DNA of 64,000 nucleotides, from the NCBI GenBank assembly GCA_944321735.1, contig CALUMK010000004.1, positions 1-64,000 on the forward strand, in the 5' to 3' direction. Source of the DNA: an uncultured Bacteroidales bacterium. Its GTDB lineage: Bacteria > Bacteroidota > Bacteroidia > Bacteroidales > P3. The notes beneath the pieces are model-generated. The model worked only from the letters and a program-made list of their open reading frames with translations, was not told where the DNA came from and ran no database searches. The translations under genes and the position numbers were made by a program. Shown here piece by piece: positions 1 through 8,447 of this stretch. Each line of letters opens with the position of its first letter. The first letter of the stretch is position 1.

Positions 1-4
1 TTAC

Positions 5-46
5 TTTTGCGAGGTGACGGGGGCTAGCCCCCGTCACCTCGCAAAA
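5..46. repeat. Perfect 42-bp palindrome at the window edge
   Basis: Bases 5-25 are the exact reverse complement of bases 26-46, with CT|AG at the centre and no spacer. The arms run from TTTTGCGAGG to CCTCGCAAAA. It lies just beyond the premature end of hsdS. It may be a hairpin of a mobile-element end or recombination site, or a fold-back assembly artefact at a contig end. The sequence alone does not decide. Confidence 0.85.
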
Positions 47-67
47 CCAGCCTTGACACAGTTTAGT

Positions 68-908
68 TTACGCCCCCCCAATTACTGAAAATTCACCTTG
101 TGCGTAGGATGCTGTTCCTACACCAGAACCGTCTTTGATTATCAGTATCGCATCACCTTTCATTTGCGGCATATCAGTATATCCGATCAAGCCGTTTGCG
201 CCAAACACTTTATACAATCCGCTGTGTGAAACTTCACTCTCTTGAAGCGTTGAACTGTGGCACTCTAAACATTGAGCGATAGTAGTATTAGGCTCTCCTT
301 TGGTTGTTAGTAAAATTGTAATCCCTTTAATTAAGGATTGCAGTTTCTCAATGATTTTGTTTTGAGTGGCAATGCGCTCATCCAACAAAGAAATAAACTT
401 TGCCAGTTTATCTTGTTCTTCACTGTTCGCAAAATAGAATGGGATGTTCTTTACGATGTCAGCAGATAAGTTACCTTGACCACCTTGCAAATATGTTTGG
501 AGCAGTCTTTCAACATGCTTATTCCAAACTGATTCTATAAATTTCTTGTTTTGTTTAGTCCGAATACAAAGTATTGCTTGATTTATAGCTCCTTTGATTT
601 TACTTATGGCAATATCTCCACTTGTGGCTCCATATAACGCTAATAGCAAGTCGCCAGTTTCCACCAATTTTGCAGCAGAGTTACTAAGGCCAGCTTCGGT
701 TATGAATAATTCAGTATAGTCTTTATGTAATTCTCCTGAACGTATAAACGGAATATTTCCATTGTAATATTCTTTTTTTGAAGAAGACGGAGTACCACCT
801 GAATAGAACGAGCAAACTTCTGATAGCTTGTGCCTTTTCCATTCTCCCGTAAACTCCGGGAATCGCAGAGCCGGAACGTTTCAGTTTTTGTTCCTCGTGG
901 TCGAACAT
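68..908 (-). pseudogene. hsdS: Type I restriction specificity subunit HsdS, frameshifted and truncated
   Basis: HsdS is the DNA-recognition subunit of type I restriction-modification enzymes. It carries two target-recognition domains separated by helical spacers. The ATG at 906-908 follows an AGGAAAGG ribosome site and gives MFDHEEQKL. The family start VPALRFPEFTGEW is read in another frame, and deleting one base of the AAA run (minus strand, plus positions 879-881) would join the two. From there the frame is open through the first recognition domain, the helical spacer (EEQDKLAKFISLLDERIA, about plus 360-425) and the start of the second domain. It stops at 68 right after GEFSVIGG, where relatives continue for roughly another 100 residues. 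The product is about 280 residues instead of about 400. The gene is therefore broken at both ends, unless the frameshift is a sequencing error or the 3' half is supplied by DNA inversion. The divergent recombinase next door fits a shuffling hsdS locus. Confidence 0.8.
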
Positions 909-956
909 AAAAAAATTACCTTTCCTCAATGTTTAATCAACTCAATTTATGACATT

Positions 957-1883
957 ATGACACCAAAGACCATCAGAGAAATTGCAGCGGCTTGGAAAGA
1001 GTACAAGCGGCCTTATGTAAAACAATCCACCATGGCAGCATACGTGCTGATACTGGAAAATCACATCCTGCCCCATTTCGGAGAAAGCCAGTCGCTCCGA
1101 GAGCAGGCCGTACAGGCTTTTGTCCTGCAAAAGATAGAAAAAGGCTTGAGTGTCAAAACCGTCAAGGACATTCTGATTGTCCTTAAAATGGTAATGAAAT
1201 TCGGAGTAAAAAATGAATGGATGACTTACTATGAATGGGATATAAAGTACCCCACGACCTCAGCAAACAAGGAATTGGAAGTGCTGTCTGTCGTCAATCA
1301 CAGAAAGATTCTAAACTACATTCAAAGCCATTTCACCTTCACCGGGCTAGGGATTTATATCAGCCTTAGTACAGGGTTGCGCATCGGCGAAATTTGCGCT
1401 TTGAAATGGAGCGACATCAATGTTACCGACGGCACGATAACAGTCAGTCGCACCATTGAACGCATCTATATCATTGAGGGAGAGAAGAAACACACAGAAC
1501 TTGTCATCAACACGCCCAAGACCAAGAACTCCTGCCGGGAAATCCCCATGAGCAAAGACCTGCTTGCCATGATTAAACCGCTGAAAAAGGTGGTCAATGA
1601 AGACTTCTATATGCTTACCAACGATGAACGCCCCACAGAGCCGCGCACCTACCGCAATTATTACAACAACTTGATGGCGAAACTCGGCATCCCAAAATTG
1701 AAATACCATGGCCTGCGCCACAGCTTCGCCACCCGTTGCATCGAAGCCGGATGCGACTATAAAACTGTCAGTGTATTGCTGGGCCACTCCAACATTTCCA
1801 CCACGCTCAATCTTTACGTCCATCCAAACATGGAACAGAAGAAGCGATGCATTTCCAAAATGCTCAAAACCTTAGGAAAATGA
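957..1883 (+). CDS. Tyrosine site-specific recombinase (integrase family)
   Basis: A 308-residue phage-integrase-family recombinase. The N-terminal SAM-like core-binding domain covers about residues 5-90 (MTPKTIREIAAAWKEYKR). The catalytic domain carries the expected residues: Arg in STGLRIGEICALKW, then HGLRH with the downstream histidine in LLGHSNISTT and the nucleophile Tyr in NLYVH. Length and residues suggest an active enzyme. I chose the ATG at 957; the longer open frame from 828 overlaps hsdS and its extra residues do not look like the family. It is transcribed away from hsdS, with only 48 bp between the two starts. In Bacteroidales this arrangement usually means the recombinase inverts hsdS segments. 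No partner hsdS copy is visible here because the window begins at hsdS. It could also be the integrase of a decayed element. Confidence 0.85.
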   Translation: MTPKTIREIAAAWKEYKRPYVKQSTMAAYVLILENHILPHFGESQSLREQAVQAFVLQKIEKGLSVKTVKDILIVLKMVMKFGVKNEWMTYYEWDIKYPTTSANKELEVLSVVNHRKILNYIQSHFTFTGLGIYISLSTGLRIGEICALKWSDINVTDGTITVSRTIERIYIIEGEKKHTELVINTPKTKNSCREIPMSKDLLAMIKPLKKVVNEDFYMLTNDERPTEPRTYRNYYNNLMAKLGIPKLKYHGLRHSFATRCIEAGCDYKTVSVLLGHSNISTTLNLYVHPNMEQKKRCISKMLKTLGK

Positions 1884-2059
1884 CCCAGGAAGCCACGAGG
1901 GCGACCCCAAAACTGCCACCTTCGGGAGGGAGACCCCGCAGGACGCATTCTGACAGGGTTTATCTATAAGGAAAACGGCTTTGGGAGCACCCTCTTGGTC
2001 CTTTATTTCTCATACACCAGCCAACAAGTCCGATAAACCGACCTGCCTTATCCCAACCT

Positions 2060-3124
2060 CTACCGCTTGTTGAAAGCCTGCCAGCCCTGCGCGGTCAACG
2101 GAATCATCGTCCCGTTCTCCGGCACCATGTAATTGCCCTGCGCGGCTTCCACCATATGGCCGATAATCCGGATTTCCGGCACATCCTTGATTTTCTCGTA
2201 ATCCTTCTGCGAGATAGTGAACAGCAATTCGTAATCCTCTCCGCCGCTCAAAGCTGCCACCTCCGGCAGGATATTGAAAATCTCCAGCGCCTTGCAAGTC
2301 TCGGCATCGACCGGTATCTTGCTCTGATACAACATACAGCCACAAGAAGACTCCTTGCTCAGATGCAGGATTTCCGAAGCCAGACCGTCCGAAATGTCAA
2401 TCATCGAAGTCGGCTTCACATCCAAGCGAGCCAGCAAATCCACGATGTCGGTACGAGGCTCGGGTTTCAACTGGCGTTCCAGCACATACGAGAAATCCTT
2501 GAAGTCGGGCTGCACATTGGGATTAGCCAGAAACTCCCGTTTCTCGCGCTCCAGCAGGAGCAATCCGGCGTATGCGCCGCCCAAATCGCCCGACACGCAG
2601 AGCAAATCGTTCTCCTTGGCGCCACTCCGGTAGCAAACCTTCTCCGGCAAAGCCGAACCCAAGACCGTGACCGAAATGCACAAGCCGGACACGCTCGATG
2701 TGGTATCGCCCCCCACCAAATCCACGCCGTAGCGGTCGCAGCAGAGCCGCATCCCGGCGTAAAGTTCCTCCAAGGCCTCCAACGAATAACGGTTGGAAAC
2801 GGCAATGCCCACCAAAACCTGCAAAGGCTTGGCATTCATGGCCGCGATATCCGAAAGATTCACCGCGATAGCCTTATAACCAAGATGCTTCAACGGACAA
2901 TAGGTCATATCGAAATGAATCCCCTCGATCAGCAAGTCTTTCGACACCAACTGCACATGGCCTTCCGGCACTTTCAGCACCGCGGCATCATCGCCCACCG
3001 CTTTCAAGGTTGACTGAGGATTATGTATCGGCAAATCCTGCGTCAAACGATCAATCAAACCGAATTCGCCCAAATTCTCCAATTCCGTGCGGCGCACACC
3101 GCCCTTATCTTCAAATTCTTCCAT
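2060..3124 (-). CDS. thiL: Thiamine-monophosphate kinase
   Basis: ThiL phosphorylates thiamine monophosphate to the active cofactor thiamine diphosphate with ATP, the last step of thiamine synthesis, in the cytoplasm. The 354-residue product has the AIRS/PurM-like fold order: GEFGLIDRL near the N-terminus, the metal and nucleotide motif AVGDDAAVL, SKDLLIEGIHFD, NLSDIAAMNAKP, the Gly-rich VGGDTTSS, MIDISDGLASEILHL and the C-terminal LSGGEDYELLFT. These are the family landmarks and the length is slightly above the usual 320-340. The ATG at 3124 is preferred over a TTG three codons upstream. No other thiamine gene is adjacent. Confidence 0.95.
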   Translation of the reverse strand: MEEFEDKGGVRRTELENLGEFGLIDRLTQDLPIHNPQSTLKAVGDDAAVLKVPEGHVQLVSKDLLIEGIHFDMTYCPLKHLGYKAIAVNLSDIAAMNAKPLQVLVGIAVSNRYSLEALEELYAGMRLCCDRYGVDLVGGDTTSSVSGLCISVTVLGSALPEKVCYRSGAKENDLLCVSGDLGGAYAGLLLLEREKREFLANPNVQPDFKDFSYVLERQLKPEPRTDIVDLLARLDVKPTSMIDISDGLASEILHLSKESSCGCMLYQSKIPVDAETCKALEIFNILPEVAALSGGEDYELLFTISQKDYEKIKDVPEIRIIGHMVEAAQGNYMVPENGTMIPLTAQGWQAFNKR

Positions 3125-3180
3125 ATAGAACAAACTTTATATGCAAAAACATCTCGCTTCCATCACATGCAACAAAGCCC

Positions 3181-3216
3181 TCACTTGCGGGGTCACTTGC
3201 AGGGTCACTTGCGGGG
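3181..3216. repeat. Three 12-bp tandem repeats
   Basis: TCACTTGCGGGG, TCACTTGCAGGG and TCACTTGCGGGG stand in direct tandem in the gap between thiL and the exporter small subunit. One base differs in the middle copy. No role is evident; slippage-type expansion is possible. Confidence 0.9.
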
Positions 3217-3225
3217 TCAAAAAAA

Positions 3226-3720
3226 TTACCGCTTCTTCCGGTTCCGGGTCAGCGTGATAGCCTTACGGGAAAACATGAACATAGGCATGGAAGCCCCCAC
3301 CGTCATGCAAAGTATAACCGTCACAGTCACAATCACATTCAAGAAGAAATCGTTCAGATACACCGAAGCCAGGGTCGATTCGCCCAGATTCTGCATGAAC
3401 AGGATTATCGAGAACACAGCCTTGTAGGCATACATCCCCGGCACCATCGGCAGCAAAGCCGGAATATATAATGTGGTCATCGGGCTATGGATCATCTTGC
3501 CCAACCAAAGGCTTCCGAAACCAATCAGCATGGAGGCCAACAGGGTTGCCGTAGCAATATCCAGCCCCCCGCCTTGCATCAGGACATAACGCAAGGCATA
3601 ACCGCTCGCAGCCAGAACCGCAATCACAGGAAAAGAGCGGCGCGAAGGATTGGAAACAGCCCCGAACCCCATCGCAGCCACCGCCGCGCAAACAGCCCGA
3701 ATCAAGGTTTCTTCTATCAT
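3226..3720 (-). CDS. yjjB: Threonine/serine exporter family, small subunit (YjjB-like)
   Basis: A 164-residue membrane protein that matches the small half (DUF3815/ThrE_2) of the ThrE family, which in the split form pairs with a larger YjjP-like subunit. In Enterobacteria YjjPB exports succinate; in Corynebacterium the fused ThrE exports threonine and serine, so the substrate here is uncertain. Four or five hydrophobic segments are visible, with the typical HSPMTTLYIPALLPMVPGM in the middle. The start at MIEETLIR overlaps the end of the large-subunit gene by 4 bp (ATGA), which indicates translational coupling. A longer upstream reading is less likely because of that overlap. Confidence 0.85.
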   Translation of the reverse strand: MIEETLIRAVCAAVAAMGFGAVSNPSRRSFPVIAVLAASGYALRYVLMQGGGLDIATATLLASMLIGFGSLWLGKMIHSPMTTLYIPALLPMVPGMYAYKAVFSIILFMQNLGESTLASVYLNDFFLNVIVTVTVILCMTVGASMPMFMFSRKAITLTRNRKKR

Positions 3721-4487
3721 AGCAATCCTTTCTGGAAAATCACCATCGAAATGGACAGCCCTACCGCAAGGCAAAGCACAATCAGCACCGCCCGCATCAG
3801 ACGCGCGAAACCAATCAACGTATGATTTTCCAATATATCGATCACGCCCGTAATCATCGGCACGCCCGGCACCATAAACAACACGCTGGTAGCCACCGCA
3901 ATATTGGCATCCACCGAATCAAAGAACACCGAAAGCGAAGCCAAGGCGGAAGAGACGAACGAAACGAGCAGAACCGCCAAGAAGTGATCTATCCTGTTCT
4001 TCTTCAAAAACCGCAAAAAACGAAAACCGATGAACGTAGTCACAAAAACCACCGCCATCGCCCCCAAATTGCCTTCGAACAAACGGCAGAAACAAGCGTT
4101 GGCCAAAGAAACCATGAAAGTCACAATCCAGGAATTGAGACGAGGCCGCGCCAACAAAGCCTCGTATTCAGCCCTCAGTTCGCCAATCGTGGTAGGATTG
4201 TCGTGCGCCCGCCAACTGAGGGCGCTCAGCTCGGCATTCAACTCGAAGCTGACCGGCACCTGCGGAATGACCACCACCTCGGTACACATCTCATCCTCCT
4301 CCTGGTCAATCAGCGTCAAGATAATACTGGAAGCAAAGACGGTCATCTTGATATCGAGGCCGAAAGACTCGCAGATACGCTTGGAATTGCGAATCACACG
4401 GGTGCAATGCACGCCCGAACCGAGCAAGACCGATGCATAATCGGCTATGAAAACCGTTATCTCCTTTAATTTTTGCGAATTATGCAT
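3717..4487 (-). CDS. yjjP: Threonine/serine exporter family, large subunit (YjjP-like)
   Basis: A 256-residue protein of the ThrE_1/DUF1212 family. The soluble N-terminal part (residues 1-110) carries the family motif GSGVHCTRVIRNSKRICE and the VPVSFELNAELSALSW stretch. It is followed by about five membrane segments including FMVPGVPMITGVIDI, the signature re-entrant loop. It forms a two-gene operon with the small subunit directly downstream. It is the first gene after tRNA-His on the same strand. I see no regulatory site. Confidence 0.87.
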   Translation of the reverse strand: MHNSQKLKEITVFIADYASVLLGSGVHCTRVIRNSKRICESFGLDIKMTVFASSIILTLIDQEEDEMCTEVVVIPQVPVSFELNAELSALSWRAHDNPTTIGELRAEYEALLARPRLNSWIVTFMVSLANACFCRLFEGNLGAMAVVFVTTFIGFRFLRFLKKNRIDHFLAVLLVSFVSSALASLSVFFDSVDANIAVATSVLFMVPGVPMITGVIDILENHTLIGFARLMRAVLIVLCLAVGLSISMVIFQKGLL

Positions 4488-4677
4488 CTGTTTTTCCTTT
4501 TAATGATCCGCTCCCGGCATCACGGACAGCAAAAACAAGCAACCGCCGCTTATCCGGACAAAACCTCTGCCACAAGGTCGAATCCGCCCGGACAGCCAAG
4601 ACATGCAACATCTTTCCAATCCCCACAGCCTCCATCACGCACGCTCCGTGAAGACACCAAATCCTACCGGACAGGAT

Positions 4678-4707
4678 AAAAAAAAGACCGCGAGATTCCT
4701 CACGGCC
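4678..4707 (-). terminator. Rho-independent terminator after tRNA-His
   Basis: On the minus strand the 9-bp stem GGCCGTGAG/CTCGCGGTC (with G-U pairs) and loop GAAT are followed by eight T. It lies 5 bp after the tRNA 3' end. Confidence 0.85.
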
Positions 4708-4712
4708 TTCGG

Positions 4713-4787
4713 GGTGCAGGGTGGGGTTCGAACCCACGACCCTCGGAACCACAATCCGATGCTCTGACCAACTGAGCTACATGCACC
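4713..4787 (-). tRNA. tRNA-His (GTG)
   Basis: The minus strand folds as a cloverleaf. It has the D arm GCTCAGTTGGTCAGAGC, an anticodon stem with loop TTGTGGT (anticodon GTG, histidine) and the T arm GTGGG-TTCGAAC-CCCAC. The extra 5' G(-1) opposite C73, specific to tRNA-His, is present. The acceptor stem GTGCATG/CCTGCAC has one T-C mismatch at pair 6-67. The 3' CCA is not encoded. Confidence 0.95.
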
Positions 4788-4872
4788 ATTTCCCTTGTCA
4801 AGAGCGAAGCTCCCAAACAGGCCTGCAAAGATACAACAAAATTTCTTTATTTGCAAAACCGAATCCGCAGAC

Positions 4873-6888
4873 TCACTTTTTATACCAAAAGAAGCAGGCA
4901 GTCTGACGGTCGCGGGCAGCAGAATCGCGTTCCACATAGACCGGATCCAAGGTATAAGGGTCCAGACCGGTATAATACATCTCGGTAGCCAAAGTCATCG
5001 GCGTGGGCGTAAAGAGCTGCACCTGCTCCAGATGATAGCCCAAATGCCGGGTCTTGCGTTCCAATTCCTTCATATCCTGCAAACGGCAGCCCGGATGCGC
5101 CGAAATGAAATAGGGAATCAATTGCTGGTTCTTGCCGATTTTCCGGCAATAGGCATCAAAGAAAGCCTTGAATTGCTCGAACTGGGAGAACGGCATCTTC
5201 CGCATCTTGTCCAGAACCGGCTTTTCCGTATGCTCCGGCGCCACTTTCAAACGCCCGGAAACCCCATGCCGAATCACCCATTCTATATATTCGCGAACAT
5301 GGTTGGAAGAAGCGCCCCGACCGGAAGACACACCGCTCTTGGACCCCGAGAACAGATAAGGAACAATCATATCGTAACGGATTCCGCTCCCGATATAGGC
5401 ATGTTTGATACCTGGCATAGCCGCCACTTTCCTGTAAAGATTCAAAAGACGACCATGGTCATGATTCAGATTAGGACAAATGGAAGGATGAATGCATGAA
5501 GGCCGCTTGCAAGCCAGACACTTACGAAAATCTTTGCCATGCATTCCGTACATATTGGCGCTCGGCCCACCCAAGTCACTCAGATTGCCCTTGAAATAGG
5601 GCATCCGCATCACTTGCTTTATCTCATTCAAGACGGATTCTTCGCTCCGACTCTGCACCTGCTTGCCTTGATGTGCCGAAATCGTACAGAACGAACAGCC
5701 CCCAAAACAGCCTCTGTGCAGGTTTATTGAATTTTGAATCATGACAAAAGCGGGAATCTCCCCCCGATTCTTATAGCGAGGATGCGGCAAACGAGTATAA
5801 GGCAAGTCGAATACTTTATCGATTTCATGGCAATCCAACTCAATCGGATAGGGCGGATTCACCACCACATAGCCCGCGCCAACCCTTTGAACAATCCGTC
5901 CGCAACAAATCTGATTGGAAGCCGTCTCCACCAAAGCGAAATTCCGCGCCTGCGCTTTTTTATCTTTCAAACACTCCTCATGAGCCTGAAGATGTATGTC
6001 TTTATATTTTTGAACCAAACGGGCAGATGGGTCGCCCGCTTCACTCAAATCCTCCTCAACACCATTCCCCTTCCCCCGCTCAACCCAAATTTTATCGAAA
6101 ACCCCAGCGTTCTCCTTCCAAAACGATTCCGCTTCCGGCACATCTTTGCACACATACGAAACCTGGGGAACCGAACGGCAAACCTCGACCCGTCTCTCAA
6201 GCCCCTCCTCCCGCTCCATCCGCCGGGCTATTTCCAAAACCGGCTTCTCGCCCATCCCATAGACCAACAAATCTGCCCCGCTCTCCACCAAAAAAGACGG
6301 GCGCAAGCCATCCTGCCAGTAATCATAATGCGTCACCCGCCGCATCGATGCCTCGATTCCGCCAATGACCACCGGCACATCGGGATAAATTTCCTTGAGA
6401 ATTTTAGAATAGACAATCGTCGGGTAATCAGGTCTGAACCCCGCCTTTCCGCCCGGCGTGTAGGCATCGTTGCTCCTGAGCCGCTTCCGCGCCGTGTAAT
6501 GGTTCACCATCGAGTCCATGCTCCCGGCCGAAATCCCGAAGAAAAGCCTCGGCCGCCCTAACTTCCTGAAATCCCGAAGGTCGTCCTTCCAATTAGGCTG
6601 CGGCAGAATCGCCACCTTGTAACCGGCGTGTTCCAAATACCGCCCTATGACCGCAATCCCGAACGAAGGATGATCCACATAGGCATCCCCGCTCAGCAAA
6701 ATAATGTCGGCCTGCTCCCAGCCACGCTTCTCCATCTCCTTCTTGGAAATGGGCAACCACGCAGTAATCGGCAGGCTGTCAGGGTCGATCACGTCCGGCT
6801 GTCCCGTATGGAACGAAGGCTTTCCTTCTATAGGCATACCTTCAAAGTCCACAGTCGCCGACCTCTTTGGAATATCCGGATTCTTCAT
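4873..6888 (-). CDS. ygiQ: YgiQ-family radical SAM protein
   Basis: A 671-residue YgiQ (UPF0313) protein. The N-terminal B12-binding-like region contains LPISKKEMEKRGWEQADIIL and GDAYVDHPSFG, which are family hallmarks. The radical SAM core follows, with the [4Fe-4S] cluster motif in NLHRGCFGGCSFCTISAHQG (CxxxCxxC). Further conserved parts are GGPSANMYGMHG, the cysteine set CLACKRPSCIHPSICPN, KVAPEHTE and ISAHPGC. The enzymatic reaction of YgiQ is not known. The ATG at 6888 is chosen; a TTG 15 bases upstream is possible. It stands alone, with tRNA-His downstream on the same strand. Confidence 0.93.
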   Translation of the reverse strand: MKNPDIPKRSATVDFEGMPIEGKPSFHTGQPDVIDPDSLPITAWLPISKKEMEKRGWEQADIILLSGDAYVDHPSFGIAVIGRYLEHAGYKVAILPQPNWKDDLRDFRKLGRPRLFFGISAGSMDSMVNHYTARKRLRSNDAYTPGGKAGFRPDYPTIVYSKILKEIYPDVPVVIGGIEASMRRVTHYDYWQDGLRPSFLVESGADLLVYGMGEKPVLEIARRMEREEGLERRVEVCRSVPQVSYVCKDVPEAESFWKENAGVFDKIWVERGKGNGVEEDLSEAGDPSARLVQKYKDIHLQAHEECLKDKKAQARNFALVETASNQICCGRIVQRVGAGYVVVNPPYPIELDCHEIDKVFDLPYTRLPHPRYKNRGEIPAFVMIQNSINLHRGCFGGCSFCTISAHQGKQVQSRSEESVLNEIKQVMRMPYFKGNLSDLGGPSANMYGMHGKDFRKCLACKRPSCIHPSICPNLNHDHGRLLNLYRKVAAMPGIKHAYIGSGIRYDMIVPYLFSGSKSGVSSGRGASSNHVREYIEWVIRHGVSGRLKVAPEHTEKPVLDKMRKMPFSQFEQFKAFFDAYCRKIGKNQQLIPYFISAHPGCRLQDMKELERKTRHLGYHLEQVQLFTPTPMTLATEMYYTGLDPYTLDPVYVERDSAARDRQTACFFWYKK

Positions 6889-6943
6889 CTTCTTGCAATT
6901 CAAAGCTCCATTCGAGGCGCGAAATTAAAAACATTTTTTTTGC

Positions 6944-6951
6944 TATCTTCG
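6944..6951 (+). promoter_or_regulatory. Possible Bacteroidota -7 box (TATCTTCG)
   Basis: TATCTTCG resembles the TAnnTTTG -7 element with one mismatch, but there is no TTTG at the right distance upstream. If used, it would give the lipoprotein gene at 7189 a leader of about 230 nt. That leader contains the 14-bp sequence CACCGGCAACAAGG twice (7045-7058 and 7116-7129). Confidence 0.25.
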
Positions 6952-7188
6952 CCCCCTCCTTGAATCTTCAAAATTGTTGTCGCCACAGGCACCATAGCCC
7001 TAACAGACAGGCTGCAAGCCGAACCTTGCCGCGGGGTTTGCTCTCACCGGCAACAAGGACCTGATTCCGGGCAAAACAGCCGCCCCAGCAATAGTTCCTG
7101 CTATCGGCCTGTTTGCACCGGCAACAAGGCAAGGATTCCGGAAGCCAAACCAAAATTTTCAACCTTCAACCCAAACCTTTCATCATTC

Positions 7189-8418
7189 ATGAAAACATCC
7201 TTTTTCCCGCATGGGATCCTTTCCCTCTTCGTATGCGCCACCCTGCTGCTGGCCTCCGCCTGCAACAAACCCGGAGAAAAAAGACCGGATCCCGTTCGCC
7301 TCGATGCCACAGAAACAGCCAACTGCTATATTGTCGAACAGGCCGGCCTCTACAGCTTCAACGCCCAAATCCGAGGCAACGGCAAAACCGTGGCCGGTAT
7401 CGACATCCCACCCAGCATCAACCCCGCAGATGCCCGTCTGCTATGGCAAAGCCAGAAAGGATTCATCGACACCCTCTACCTCCAAGAAGGGAACATCGTG
7501 TTCCGCAACTCGTCCGGTGCAGCCGGCAACGCCCTCATCGCCGCCACCGACCCGGACGGACACATCCTCTGGAGCTGGCATATCTGGAATCCCGGCATCG
7601 AAATCCAGGAACTGAAATCGCAGAAGGGAGAAACATTCATGAGCATCAACCTCGGAGCACTTGCCGACGACCCGGAAAATCCGCAAAGCTACGGGCTTCT
7701 CTATCAATGGGGGCGCAAGGATCCTTTCCCGGGATCTCCCACGCTAACCGGCACAACATCCACCCTGCCCGCTCCCGTCTATGACTTAGACGGCCAAGAA
7801 GTCGCCATCGGGCATTCTTCCTATACTTCGCTCGATGCCAACACCTTGCAATATGCCATTGAAAACCCGACCACCTGCATTTCGAACATGGCCCAGTTTT
7901 CCCATTCCCGCGACTGGCTCGCGGAAGGCAGCGACAAACTCTGGGGAAATGCGCCTCAAGAAGACGGTTTTACCGGCAAAACCATGTTCGACCCCAGTCC
8001 GGCTGGCTGGCGGCTTCCCGACCCGGAATCCTTCGCATTCTTTACCCGCAACGAAGGTTATTGCTGGACGTTGGAAGACTTCCGGGTAGAAGACCGGGAC
8101 GGGAACGGCAGCATCGGCCTGGAAGACTACTTGAACGGCTGGTGGTTCTATTTGGATTCTGCCCGGAACGTATCGAGCTGGTTCCCGGCCGCTGCCCGCT
8201 ACGATGGCTCGTACGCGATGCTGATGGGCAGCGTATCCGGCCTTTGGGGCTCGTACTGGAGCAATGCCGCTTACCCCAACGCCATCACCACCGGCACCGC
8301 GCAGGCAGCCCTTTCTTTCAGCATCAAGGATCAGAACGGCAACGAAATGATCACCGTCTCTCCTGTCGGCAGCGCAGCCAAAGCCGATGCCTATTCCATC
8401 CGCTGCATGAAAGAATAG
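7189..8418 (+). CDS. Secreted lipoprotein, fimbrillin/FISUMP-like
   Basis: A 409-residue lipoprotein with a signal peptide ending in the lipobox LLASAC (Cys24), so it is probably anchored in the outer membrane. The segment ETANCYIVEQAGLYSFNAQI matches the N-terminal strand pair seen in many Bacteroidales surface proteins (family form: ANSYIV, then GTYTF). The rest contains LLYQWGRKDPFP, DPSPAGWRLPDPESF and a C-terminal AYSIRCMKE, the usual layout of FISUMP/major-paralogous-domain proteins of Bacteroidota. It is a single gene on the plus strand, convergent with the DUF4836 lipoprotein (29 bp between stops). Ligand and function are unknown. Confidence 0.7.
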   Translation: MKTSFFPHGILSLFVCATLLLASACNKPGEKRPDPVRLDATETANCYIVEQAGLYSFNAQIRGNGKTVAGIDIPPSINPADARLLWQSQKGFIDTLYLQEGNIVFRNSSGAAGNALIAATDPDGHILWSWHIWNPGIEIQELKSQKGETFMSINLGALADDPENPQSYGLLYQWGRKDPFPGSPTLTGTTSTLPAPVYDLDGQEVAIGHSSYTSLDANTLQYAIENPTTCISNMAQFSHSRDWLAEGSDKLWGNAPQEDGFTGKTMFDPSPAGWRLPDPESFAFFTRNEGYCWTLEDFRVEDRDGNGSIGLEDYLNGWWFYLDSARNVSSWFPAAARYDGSYAMLMGSVSGLWGSYWSNAAYPNAITTGTAQAALSFSIKDQNGNEMITVSPVGSAAKADAYSIRCMKE

Positions 8419-8447
8419 GAGGCCGGATATAGGATTCCAACAGAGGG

